A DNA stretch of 64,000 nucleotides from Macropodus opercularis (Eukaryota > Chordata > Actinopteri > Anabantiformes > Osphronemidae). The notes under the pieces were generated by a model, which saw only the letters and a list, made by a program, of their open reading frames with translations, was not told the origin of the DNA and searched no databases. This document shows positions 21,685-33,100 of this stretch, piece by piece; within the stretch, counting starts at the first letter, position 1; every line of letters begins with the position of its first letter. The DNA lies in contig CM061102.1 of the NCBI GenBank assembly GCA_030770545.1, positions 10,901,501 through 10,965,500 of the forward strand, in the 5' to 3' direction. A program made the translations under genes and the position numbers.

Positions 21685-22687
21685 TACAATACTGCACAAT
21701 ACATGCTATTATTTTCTACAAGTGTTGGGGAAACAAGAAAAAAAAAAGGTGCTGTCATGTTTAAGTCTGTGGACTCAGTCTGATGCCCAGTAGAGTCAGA
21801 TGAATGCACATTTGATGGCTGTCCAGTGTCTTTGAAGACATTGTCCAATGATTGAACTGCTTGATGCGGTCATATGATCTTTGCTTATCGGTTTCTCGTT
21901 ATTTTAACGTACTTCATTGCCAGACATCTTGTAAATTGTCGAAGTTGTTTACTGCCACAGAAGTGCTTCAAATTCAGATTTTATATAGCAGTGTTAATGT
22001 TTTATACTGTAAGTGATGTACATCTTGTCTTTGTATTATTTGTCCTACTTTGGTTATAAAAGCACAATCACTTGATTTTATTCTGAGTCTTTATATGGAT
22101 TTCAGTCTGGAGCTAATCAATATTTGAAGTCTTATTAGTCATCAGTTCGATTCAGGCTGAAAAATGGTTGTTGATTGTGTTTGTGCACTCAGTTGCGTTC
22201 ATTTGAGCTGTTGTGTGTACTGAGAGATTTGCATGCGGATTCACCTCTAGGAGCTTTTACTAAACATCTTGTTTGCTTGTTCAACCTGATAATGAAAATT
22301 CTGCTCATGGACTGGTTCCATTTGTCGTTCCCTGACTTCATTTCACTTGAACTTATGTTCCCTTCTCTCTGGCCTTAACTTCTGGAGTAGGACTGGACAA
22401 TGCACCGAATTTATCTCATTCTAGACTAGAAATTTTCTTATAGTCCAATTTCCTTATTGACTTCTATAGTAAACAGAAGTTCAGTTAATCTGCTCATTCG
22501 TGAGGCGTAAAATGGACCCATTTCAAAAGTAAACAAGCAGAGGAAAGTGAAATTTCTTATATGTAACAAAATTGCTATTGTTAATTTATGATCATAAACT
22601 AAAATGTACATTGTTATATAATTTTGGTCATATTGTCCAGACCTGTTCTGTAAGTTATATGTAAAACAAATATATCACTTTAACTTT

Positions 22688-22693
22688 AATAAA
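22688..22693 (+). terminator. Distal poly(A) signal of robo1
   Basis: AATAAA in tttaataaatattg lies about 1.1 kb after the stop, at the end of an AT-rich stretch. It would give a 3' UTR of about 1.1 kb. Confidence 0.45.
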
Positions 22694-22982
22694 TATTGCT
22701 GTTCCTTAAGCAACAACAAATACAACTGCAATCTCTAAGTGAGTTACTGTGTCCCCATTCTCTGTCTGCTTCATATCTCAAACCACAAGGAATCAGATAT
22801 TTCACTGAAGGAATATTAAAAGTGAAAGCGAGACATTTTAAGTATAGTAAATTATTGGAGTGTGGTACTTTAATATAGGAAGAGGACAGGAAAACTGAGG
22901 GTGCAATGATGAGATGTGTTGTTTAATTAGTCTCACTTGTGAATCTTCATCATCAGATAACGGAAGCCTGTCACAGGTGTCT

Positions 22983-22986
<4 letters not shown>

Positions 22987-23026
<40 letters not shown>
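22987..23026. repeat. GT/GA compound microsatellite
   Basis: Fourteen GT units followed by about six GA units, just beyond the robo1 3' UTR. Confidence 0.95.
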
Positions 23027-26000
23027 TGGGTAACTATCCCCAGACTCACACAGTAAGTGGTGCATCATCCACAAGTGATTATATAATTATGCAGGATTCA
23101 CTATGATGTATTAACAAGGTGGAGGCTGCATCGACTCCACTCGGTGCTAATGAGGTGAGGTGAGTAGCTCCTGTGGCCTTTTGGTCCTTGATTGTTTTAC
23201 CTCAGTGTGGTTATCTGCCAAAGACTGCAACTAAAAATAAACCGTCAAAATGCATTTTTTTTTTTTTTTGGATAAGTTAAGAACGATTTGTGATGATGCA
23301 CAAATAGCAGCTTATGCTTGTTATTGTTTTTCATCTTCATCTTTCCAGTGATTGTGTGTCATTTATTTCTAGCTACTTGTTTTCTCATCAGTGTGGTTCT
23401 CTGCATCCTGACTCCGATCCCTGCTGTTCCCTTTACACAAGATATAAGTTATTACTTGTCATTAGTTAACAAGTTCAAATTTTCAGCAGGAACATCTCCA
23501 GAATTATGGACTATTGCAGAAGGTTACTCGACCCATGAGGGACAAGCATCCACAGCTGTGATAATAATAATGAAGCCTTGGTAAGCTGCACTCAACCAGG
23601 CTACAAGCTGACCTTGCAAGTAATGTAGGAGAGTGGTTCTGAGTGAAGTGCCAGTTTTGTCCTTGTACATAGTGTACGAACAGGATAAACACGACAAATG
23701 TGGCAAAAGAACCATATAAAGAACCAAGGCAACTTCTTTAAGCAAGAACATCGACGTCCATTCTGCCCATAGCAGCAGGCACGACGTGAGCGACCAATCC
23801 TGAGGTTAAGTCCAACAGCTGTAATAGTAAAACTATTCCATGACACCAAGTGTGGACGATAATGTTTAGACTGTATACAACAAACAACAAGCGACTCAAA
23901 CTCCGACACATAGTAATAGTTCAACGTGCAATGTGCAATGTTTTATTAAAATTTTGATGTCATGTGTGTTTTCTACCTATTTAAGTTTCTAACATACTGA
24001 TAATAACCTGTCCACAGCTGCAGTGCAACAGTGTGAACCACCCTTCTGTCCAGTTATCAGGTCGAGCTTCAGGGATGTGACGGAGGCGACTAAATGCTTC
24101 TGCAGGTGCACAGTGTCAACTCAGGCTGTCAAAGGTCACGTCCACTCTATTAAACACCACAAAGCGGTGACTGCGGAATCGAAGTAGACTCTGATTATAA
24201 TAAATATATATTAAACTCTTATTAGCAACTCTGAGGTCAGAGATTAAAAATGTGGGTGGCCACTAATAAATGTGGAGCAGAATGTGCATGTGACTGTGTT
24301 TGATGGTGTTGTTCATGGTGTCAGATGAGTCATTCACGCATTCATACCTTCCAAAAACTTCATTTCCAATAACTAATAGAATTCTTGACAGCAGCAGAAA
24401 TGGCCGCCTTCATCGTCCACATTTCTTTCTTTCCCCTTTTCAAGGACAACTGTCTACAGTTATTCACAAGTGTTTGCCTTGGTTCCTAAGATACTGTGTG
24501 CGTGCACGCGTGTGCAAGCTGCCAAGTTTCATTTTCAATTTTGCCATGTCTATCCAGCAGATTCTCCACAATCTGTTGACAAAGAGCCGGCCGTGACAGC
24601 TAGGGCAAATGTGGCAGAGCTGCAGAGAGGTTGACAGAAAAAGTGAAACCGATGGCTGTCAACTCTGAATAACTCTTTATTCTAAGGTGACTGAGCGGCA
24701 GGGAAAGTGTGGCTGCCGATGAAAACAGCCCTTCTGACCAAGCAGCTCAAGTGCCCCCATGTCTCATCTGTTTTCTCTCATAATCAAACGCCATATGTGA
24801 GAAACCCAAATATTACTTTGCATTTGTTGTCGGACGTCAGTGGATGTTTTTGAAGATCGTGTTTTCAGAACAGGTACAAGAACCCATTCAGGGAACAGGA
24901 TCTGCAACATAATGAGGTTTATTGAAGATGTGCAGAAGGCACAGTTTATGGAAAAAAAAAACCAAACAACAACGTCTGGAGGTGATGAAGACATTGATTA
25001 GCTTCACAGCAGCGAAATAAACAGGTGGTGTCAGAGATAGGTGGCATTTCACAGCCCCGAGAGGCCGTGTTTTCCAGTGTCATTAACATCCGTGGAGGCG
25101 GGGGGGCGGGGGTGGGGGTGCCAAGGTTGAGGACTGTGGGGGATGAGGTGACACTGGTGTAGAGCGAGAAGTTATGAGCAGAGGGAGGGTGGGGACTGTA
25201 ATGGGCTGCAGATTTATGATTTTAAATTTATTGCGGTAGTATTTGAGGAAGATTATTTCTCTTAAAGCAAGCAGTTGGCGAGGAATTAGGAGGCGTCAGA
25301 GATAATGAATCTGGTGCCGAGGTGGAAAGCGCTGCAGCGATGGTAAATTCACATTTGTTTATGGAGATATATCGCTGTCTGTCACAGGGGGAGGAGTCCT
25401 GCGGTGCCAAGGATGGACTTACTGTGGCAGACGAGAAGGGAATGCTAAGTTGTGGAAAGCTGCACTCAGGGCTAAGAGCGTGGCGCCGCGGCTGACAGCG
25501 AGCTGTAAAGACTCTAAAGTCAGATTTTAGAACCCAGTGAGGCTCAAAGGGTTGATACAAAGAAGATTGTAATTAAAATAGACACTCTTTCAACTTAAAA
25601 TAAGCCACAGAACAAAAGACAAAAAGCAGAGCAAAGCACAGCAGGTTTGCTGGTTTATGAGGTCTTAGACTACGTTCCACATTACATTCACAGTAATAAT
25701 TTAGCGATCGATCAAAGCGTGCAGATGTGTCCGTATTTCCTGTTCTAAATGCCCTCGCGTCTGTACAGTATGTCACACATGACCAGTGGGAAGGTGCAGT
25801 ATACAGAACAGGGCCTCAACCTGCATTTGCTTTGGAAACGCATCTATACTTTCTATCGCATCCATAAACTCATCTCTGCAGCGCTGGGGGACCTACGGTG
25901 AATCCTGTACGCAACTATGCTGATTGCTTTTGCATGTTGTTTCAGTGAATCTTGAAACAATATGTCCACTGTTCGATTAGGGCAAAGCAGACAACCGAGC

Positions 26001-27579
26001 GTGATTATTATTCATGCTCCCACACATAAAAGGCTGTTTTACCCACATATTTATTTATTGGCATCAACAAACAAAGAGCTCCTCTGGCAGGGCAGAGCGA
26101 TTTAGTCCAAATACTTCATTTTCACATCTTCATCCGTCGCTTTCATTTGAAGTGGGCATTCAGCGTGTCCACGCAAAAATAAAGTACAAACACTGTTCGA
26201 CTGGGCTCCAAACTCTTAAATAAAAACGCCATCACTTCTTTCCCAGTTGAACATAATGTAACCATCCATCATATTTCACTCCAGTGATGTGACCCTGTTA
26301 TCGCTGTGTGATGTTGATGTTTTCTTCCTCTCACGTAGTGGTGAGACAATTAAAGCCTAAAACAAGTCCCTCTGTGCTTCGCCGTTACTGGCTTCTGCAC
26401 TGGAAACATCTTCTGGTCACTCGTAGCGATCGCCACAGAAACGGAACAGTTTAAAGCCAAGTTGTTCTCTAGAGGGCTGAAAAAAAAGTACATTTGTTGC
26501 AATAAACAGATTTTCAGCTTACCCAGACACACAACACTCCTTCATGTGACCATACTATTCCAGCATCAGTGTATTGAGCGTCATTTTTATGAGACACAAC
26601 TGCAGCTGGGTGAATGCAGGTAGAGCCCAGTAATTGGGCTCCTGTGGGCTCGGCTTTGTATTCCTCTTCTTCCATTAAATCCACATGTACAGAACTACAG
26701 GCTGGGTAAATTAGGATGAGGGCTAACGCTTGGTGGTGAGATTGCGTTGGGAACAGGGGGTCAAACTGTGTCAAAGTGACTACAAAACAACAATTTTTTC
26801 TGTCCTCTCAGCGGTTGTGCAAACCTGACCATTTGGATTTAAAGCTTAAACGCTGGGTTGCACAATGTGCCCCTTGTCTGCACAACATCTGCAGACAATG
26901 CTAATCCCCGTGTGTCCATCTCCAGATACAAATATCGACAGGCTGCCCCACACACCTACTGTACTGCAACGTCCCCTGAAGCTGTGTTTTTGAACTGGTC
27001 AGACCTGCGCTAGTAATAGAAAAGTTATGTCCATGTAACGCGGAGCTCTATGTGGTCCAGAGATAAGGTTCCAGTCAATCTGAAACGCTGCAGGAAGACG
27101 TGTGCCACACCACCTTCTGGCTCAGTCAGTCAACCTGCTCATGTTGAACAAATCTACATGAAGACACGGCCCTGCTCACACGCTCTCATACCAGCTGTAT
27201 GTGAGTGCAGCTCTCATTCATGGGTCGCTGATGTGCTGGCCCTGTGGTTGGCTGCCGATGCTTTCACTACCCTGGTTGACTCAACCCTCATATGATCTAA
27301 ATTCACAACATTGCATGAGATATTTCAAGCCTTGTTTTTTTACTTTGATGATTACAATATTGCCTATCTCAAAACATTTCCAAAGATGAATTTAAAAATC
27401 TGGTTTACAAGTCAGGTGTTTCTTATCCCAGTCAATATCCCAGTCAGGTGACTGCTCAAGCCCGGTAATATTGTGGTTGCTGAAACTGATGGCTTTCGCC
27501 CCGTGGTGCTGGAGTCATCAGCTGGAGGCAGGAAGTCCTCCACAGCTGACTGGATGGACAAACACCAGAAGATGACTCT

Positions 27580-27786
27580 TCAAATCATCAGTGACTCTTC
27601 CTCTGGACCAAACATTTGAATAGAGGAGTAGTTGATATTGAAGCATCCTTGTTGTCTCTGATTCAAGAGCGCCTTGATGCAGTTGTAGTTCGAGTCGTCT
27701 TGAAGCTCTGACCCCGGCTTCGTTCCAAGTGCAGCTCTTTCAAGCTCTTGGCTCAGCTTTGCTTGAAGGTCTTCTAAAGGCTGCTG
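27580..27786 (-). other. Unidentified 68-codon open frame with possible acceptor
   Basis: On the minus strand an open frame follows an in-frame TGA and ends at TGA 27580-27582. It contains LQAKLSQELERAAL, DDSNYNCIKALLNQRQQG and FNINYSSIQMFGPEEE. Possible acceptors (ttag, aag) fall at its start and it has no Met near the beginning, so it would be a terminal exon if real. The length is within chance expectation for the window. It is in phase with a donor-like site near the robo2 stop, but the robo2 chain closes without it. Confidence 0.2.
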
Positions 27787-28538
27787 TCATTCCCACAGCT
27801 TTGGCACATTTCCTGCCACTTTAACGTTCCACAAATGTGGTTCATTGAAACACTCCTACTCTCTCTCATGCCGTTTATGCATTTTTATGAGACGCCGCAA
27901 AGGCTTAAAACATGTCAAATACACCCAAAAAAATTTGAAAGTTCCATTATTTTAAATTCCGTAATGGACCTTTGGTTGATAAATGCAGGTGGTCAGAGTC
28001 AAGACAGTGTGAGGGGAGAGCTGATTGATTTTCACATACACATTTTATTTTGCATCAAAGGATTGAAAAACTGCCCTACTGTATGTGGCTGTGTATTCCT
28101 GAGGGCAGACCAATCTGGCAGGTAAAGAGTCTTCAAAGGGAGATCCATCCTCAGAACAACGATCAGAACAAACCATCCAAATAAGTGGAAAGACAGCACA
28201 TCGTGAATCTCAATGGCGGAAAACACTAATTGGCTGCATTTAAAAACTTTTCAAAAGCTCTCTGAACTTGGCAGTCAGTCTGTCAGGGCTTCACATCTTT
28301 GCAAGCGCGTGTCAAACCATTACCATTCTTCAGTGTACACAAGAACAAACACGGCATCATTTCTTTGATGACAATAGATCCCGCGTCATATTTATCTTCC
28401 CTGTGACATCAGGACTTTAAAATAAACAAGTCTCTACTCCACTAAAGTGATGCATGGACTCACGTTCATCTTCCCATTGCTCTTTATGTCATATTGGCAT
28501 CTGAATATTGCACTATCATCATGCCATTCTGTCAAAGA

Positions 28539-28540
<2 letters not shown>

Positions 28541-28575
<35 letters not shown>

Positions 28576-28598
28576 CATATATTATATATATATATAAT
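28541..28598. repeat. AT microsatellite
   Basis: Two blocks of AT units separated by a few bases, in the intergenic region. Confidence 0.95.
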
Positions 28599-29745
28599 TT
28601 ATTAACATATTCTTTTTAGGACTGGCAGAGAAATGACACCTATTTTTCTATATCTTTGCTTTGGATATTACAGCTGAAGGGTGGTTTAGTTAGCATGAAG
28701 ATGTTCTGCTAAACATCTGCTGGGAGTCATAGTTGGTATAATGCATAATAAGAATCCCAGAAAGACGTAGCCTCGTAAACACAGTTGGGTATTTTGGCTT
28801 ATAATTTCCAAGTATTCATCTGTTCTGTCCTTTCAGTATTCAATTATGAGTATTTCTCAACATGATTACAGCACAGCCATGAATATATCTTCTGCTTATG
28901 TTCTGTTTAACGTGGACGTCCGTGCCGTTATGATTCTCCTCCTCAGCTTAGCTGACAACGGGTTTGTGCTTATTTTCACCAAAAACGCTCTGTGCAAAGT
29001 ACAACAATACAGTAGCTTCATCAAAATAAGCTAAGAGTTTGAGCATTAATGAAAAAAAAGAAAAGAAAAGCACAGTAATAAATCACAAAAGAGACAACAA
29101 TAGGTTTGGCTTGCATAGCAAAGCAAATAAAAGAGAAAACATTAAAAAATATATTTACAAATTATGCAAGTCCTTTTCCATTTGGATTAGTCATTTTGTG
29201 GTGATTCTTCTTCATCTCTTCCTCCTCGTGTGAACGGTTGTACATCATGTGACAGAAAATAGAAGCGGACGAGTACTGTAACATACTGTTTACTCTTTTG
29301 AAGAGAGGGGATGAAAATAACACTGTGAGACTGGTGTCTGTGTCTGTACATGACATTTACAGCTCTGCATTTTATCTCGCACCCTGTTCCTTCGTCTTCA
29401 TTCGGTCTCATCTCCGTCTTCCAAAACATCATTCAGTGTCACTCGCAGAGAGAGAAAATCTCATAGCGCTTACAAACAAGGTGTCCTGGGACAGGCAGCG
29501 ACTGTAGGGGAGCGATGCTTCACAAAGACTCTGTAAGCGACATGGGTACACACAGAGAGAACACAATGTAAAACGCAGGATGTGCAGTATCTCAGCTTGG
29601 ATTCTACTTATATATTGGTTGGAATCAAGGCTTTATCCAGTCTGCAAATCCAAGAAAACTGTTATTCTGCCATTAAGACGCCTGAGATTTGTATATATCT
29701 CCATTCAAAGATACACACTATGAAGGACATCTCCTCTCTTCTGTC

Positions 29746-29751
29746 TTTATT
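29746..29751 (-). terminator. Poly(A) signal of robo2
   Basis: TTTATT on the plus strand reads AATAAA on the minus strand, about 145 nt past the robo2 stop. The closeness supports 29895 as the true end of the coding region. Confidence 0.55.
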
Positions 29752-29894
29752 TTAGCCTTAATGTTAGTATTTGTTAGTCAGGATGTGTCAAAATCTAAGT
29801 GAAGTTACTGCGATGGCCCTCCACAGACACTGGCTTGCACCATGTTGCATCCGTTCTGTATAATGTGTGTGGGGCGATGTTCTCATGGGGACAG

Positions 29895-30139
29895 TCACTC
29901 ACAGTGTTCCCTTTTCTCTGTGCTGTTTGTGGGAGGATCTGTGCCGAGTCTCTTGTGGGAGCCCCTACTCAGGGTGGCCCTGTTGGACGCTGTCGTGCCG
30001 CTCCAGGAAGCCATGTGCTGCCGCTCCAGCGTCGACACGGTCACCATGCACTCCTCGGAGGGGTCCGAGGCCGCCGCTGCCCATGAGCTGTGCATACGGG
30101 AGCCTACGCTGTGCAGGGAGTTCACGGCAGGTGCGCGGG
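29895..30139 (-). CDS. robo2: robo2 last coding exon and stop
   Basis: After acceptor ccactcaacag in phase 1 it encodes NSLHSVGSRMHSSWAAAASD, then PSEECMVTVSTLERQHMASW, ending EKREHCE at TGA 29895-29897. The SVGSRMHSSWAAA part resembles SVTGSMVNGWGSA of the family. The stop overlaps a donor-like gtgagtga. The chain is complete here in frame and a poly(A) signal follows closely, so this is taken as the terminal exon. Confidence 0.8.
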
Positions 30140-33100
30140 CTGTTGAGTGGATGATTTGGCAGAAGATACAAATGAGAAGTCACGATTATTGGTCCTTGTT
30201 GTTGGATTCACTCTTATTGCGGACTATCGGACAAATAATGTGCAAGAGTGTAACAGGGGCAGCTCACCGTCTGCGTCGGCGTCTCGTCGTCTGGGCAGAG
30301 TCCCAACCTTTTCTGTCTGAGCTTTGATGCCAGTCAGTGGTGCCCTCTTGTGGCCAAGGCTCTGTGTACCCTGTCCACCGTGGTCTATTGCGCCACAGCT
30401 GTCTGAGGGACACTGCTGGGAGCTCTTACCTACAAAGAGCAGCAAGGAGAGCCATGGTGAAGTTAATGCTTCCATCCCACCTACATGTAAATGAACAGCT
30501 CCATCCACAGCTTATTTATATCTTATTTATAAAGGTAGGGTTAGGACTCAAGACCACTGGATGAGTTGCAGAATTGCAAACGACGTAAAATGTTTTGAAC
30601 TTCTGACATATTACTCAGAGGTTGTGACCGTAGGCACTGAATAAATAAATGTGCAGTTGGTGGCAGCCCCTGTGGAAATACTGCCACCACGCTGGCTTAG
30701 TTCAGATGCCTTCTCTCTCTGCCTGAATGAACGTCTAATAATATTATGTGACAGCTAAACGTGGGAGGATAAAATGTTTGCATAGCTAACGATGGTAAAT
30801 ATTTCAAATCACACTGACCTGTATTCTGCCCTGCAGTCGGCTATTAAAAGTGTTGCATGTTCTCCATGCACAAGTCAATCTCTTGACTCATCAAACAGTG
30901 GAGTCTAAAAATGCTCCAGGTCTGTTCCTTTGGGAGAAACCTTCAAGTTTCCCTATAAAGGAGCCTGTTCAGATAAAACCCTATTTATAAATGTGTCAAG
31001 CTTTACTGTAAACGTTAGGCGTGTTTCTCAGTCGAGTCCTACTCAGGATTATATGTTATGCTTTTTATTTCTTTGCAACTGTGGATTTGAGGCTGTCTGA
31101 ACAAAAAGCAGACATTCATAAGGTCATTTACATTTTATTATTATTGGTAAACACTCCACGTGTTGATCACTGGCCCTGCTGGTGACACACGCATGTCTCT
31201 GATCTGTAACATCCTAGAAAGCAACTACTTTCCAAGGACATGTACGTGATCTTGTAAGTGTGTGATTTAATTGGCTGTTGCATGCCCTGCTGATAGTTCA
31301 GTCAGCCAACACACTGCAGTTTTCTGACTCAGTGGCCCAAAACTCCACTGGCAGACAAAATGATGAAATTGGAGGATTCTGCAAACCCTGATTATGTTAA
31401 CTGTGACTTTCTGAACATTCAATGGCGAATTTATGAAAGAATGTGATTGAAAAAGTGCTTTTCACAATAACTAATAATAACAATCACCGCGCTTACTGAA
31501 ATTTTTATGCCGCATAAGCGACGCAGGTCAGTGTCAGTGTGAACCCAATTCAACATTCTATATCACTGAGTGACTGGAGCAATACAAGCTGCAAACGGGT
31601 GAAATGAACAACCTCTTACATACCTACTGTACATGCTAATGTAAATCCCTCACTGTTACTGACCCGTGTAGTCCATCAGTTAAACATACCCGACCCGTTG
31701 AGGTTATCCACACCGTGACCAGGCGTGTAATCAAAGCCACACAGATTCTTCGACACCACAGCATATCGTTCGTCCTCGTCCTCGTCCTCGTCCTCGTCAG
31801 AAAGAAGAGCGGCTCCCAAATCAGAGCCGAGCGCACTTGACATGAAGTCCATAGGAGGAATGGTGTTGGGGCTGGACATGTTAGGACTGCTCTTCATGTG
31901 CCTAATTAATTGTGGGGAAATATTACACATTAGTGAACAATACGCTCTTAAAAAAGCAACAGAGGTTAGATAATGAGGGAGAATACGAGCAAACACGTTT
32001 CAGAAGGTGGAATCAGCGCATATTCAGGAAGGCAGAGATGCTCTGTGCACAGACTGTGAATGCCTGCAGTGATTTCACTGATTACGTTCTCACTGCTGGT
32101 GTGTGTTGTGCTAACACAATGGAGTTGTAATTGGACCGGATAAAGGATATCTGGATGGGCAGGGCTGTCACCAACATGCCTGTTATCTCCTCCACAGCTG
32201 TCCTCCACGATGGCTCCCATCCCTCCATAGACAAGATGCATGCATAATTACCAACTCTATTTACTGATGTCAGAACAGCATGTTAGACTGAACCCAGTCA
32301 TTACCCTCCAGCACATGTCATCACTGACTTGTCAAGTTTTCCAATGCGCCATCAAAGGTGTAATCAATGCAGAGCTCTTTTTATTGCTCGCCAGAAACAA
32401 AGAATACAGGTTGGAGCTGACACGTGTACATACCAGCGTTTTTAAGGCGCTCAGAGGCTGGCAATTGATATGCAAAATCCAAACTTTCAACAGAATGAGA
32501 TGAATGCAAGGTATCTCTCCTTCTGCGTGGAACAGACGTGTGGAAAAACAAGGCTGTCAAATGACGGCTTTCAACAGAGGCAGGTCTTTTCTGAATCCCA
32601 ATCGCAGATACATCTAAGTAAGAAAAGAATAACTGAATCCTTGAAAGATCCTCACCACGCTTGCTTGGCCACCTCGTATTGGTAAGCTCGGGTCAGCTCG
32701 TCCAAGTGGGCCTGCAAAATGGACTGCATTTCCTCGTGGTGGGCAGAGCTGAGAGAAGAGGACGAGGGTTGGCTGAAGGAGGCTGCCGCCGGAGAAGACG
32801 ATCGGCCTCTCAGGGGAGGAGTGGGACCTCTCTCCTCCTCGATCTCATTGTCCAAATTCTGGTGGCGGTAGGTTTGGAGAGACATGGACGGGGCCCAGTT
32901 GCTGTCATATCTACCATGTGGACAAAATGTGTTAAATAAATGCACTGAAATAAATCGTTTTATTCACTATTTAGAATTGTATATGCCCAAACCGATGCTT
33001 CTCTATTAAATTAAAAGTAATAATCTTCCTTAATCCTTCATTAAGTGTTTATGAAATATAGATTTTTATTCTCCTTTAGGCTCTTCCTTAATAATGAAAA

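Larger units (their letters stand above)
22694..29745. other. Intergenic region between convergent robo1 and robo2
   Basis: About 7 kb separate the last robo1 poly(A) signal from the robo2 one. Contents noted: a GT/GA microsatellite at 22987-23026, an AT repeat around 28541-28598, and a stop-terminated open frame on the minus strand at 27580-27786 with protein-like composition but no identified family. No other gene, RNA gene or transposon was recognised. Confidence 0.6.

Noticed and set aside
23601..23924. 107-codon minus-strand frame
   Set aside because: Length is within chance expectation, there are overlapping frames on both strands, and no motif was recognised.
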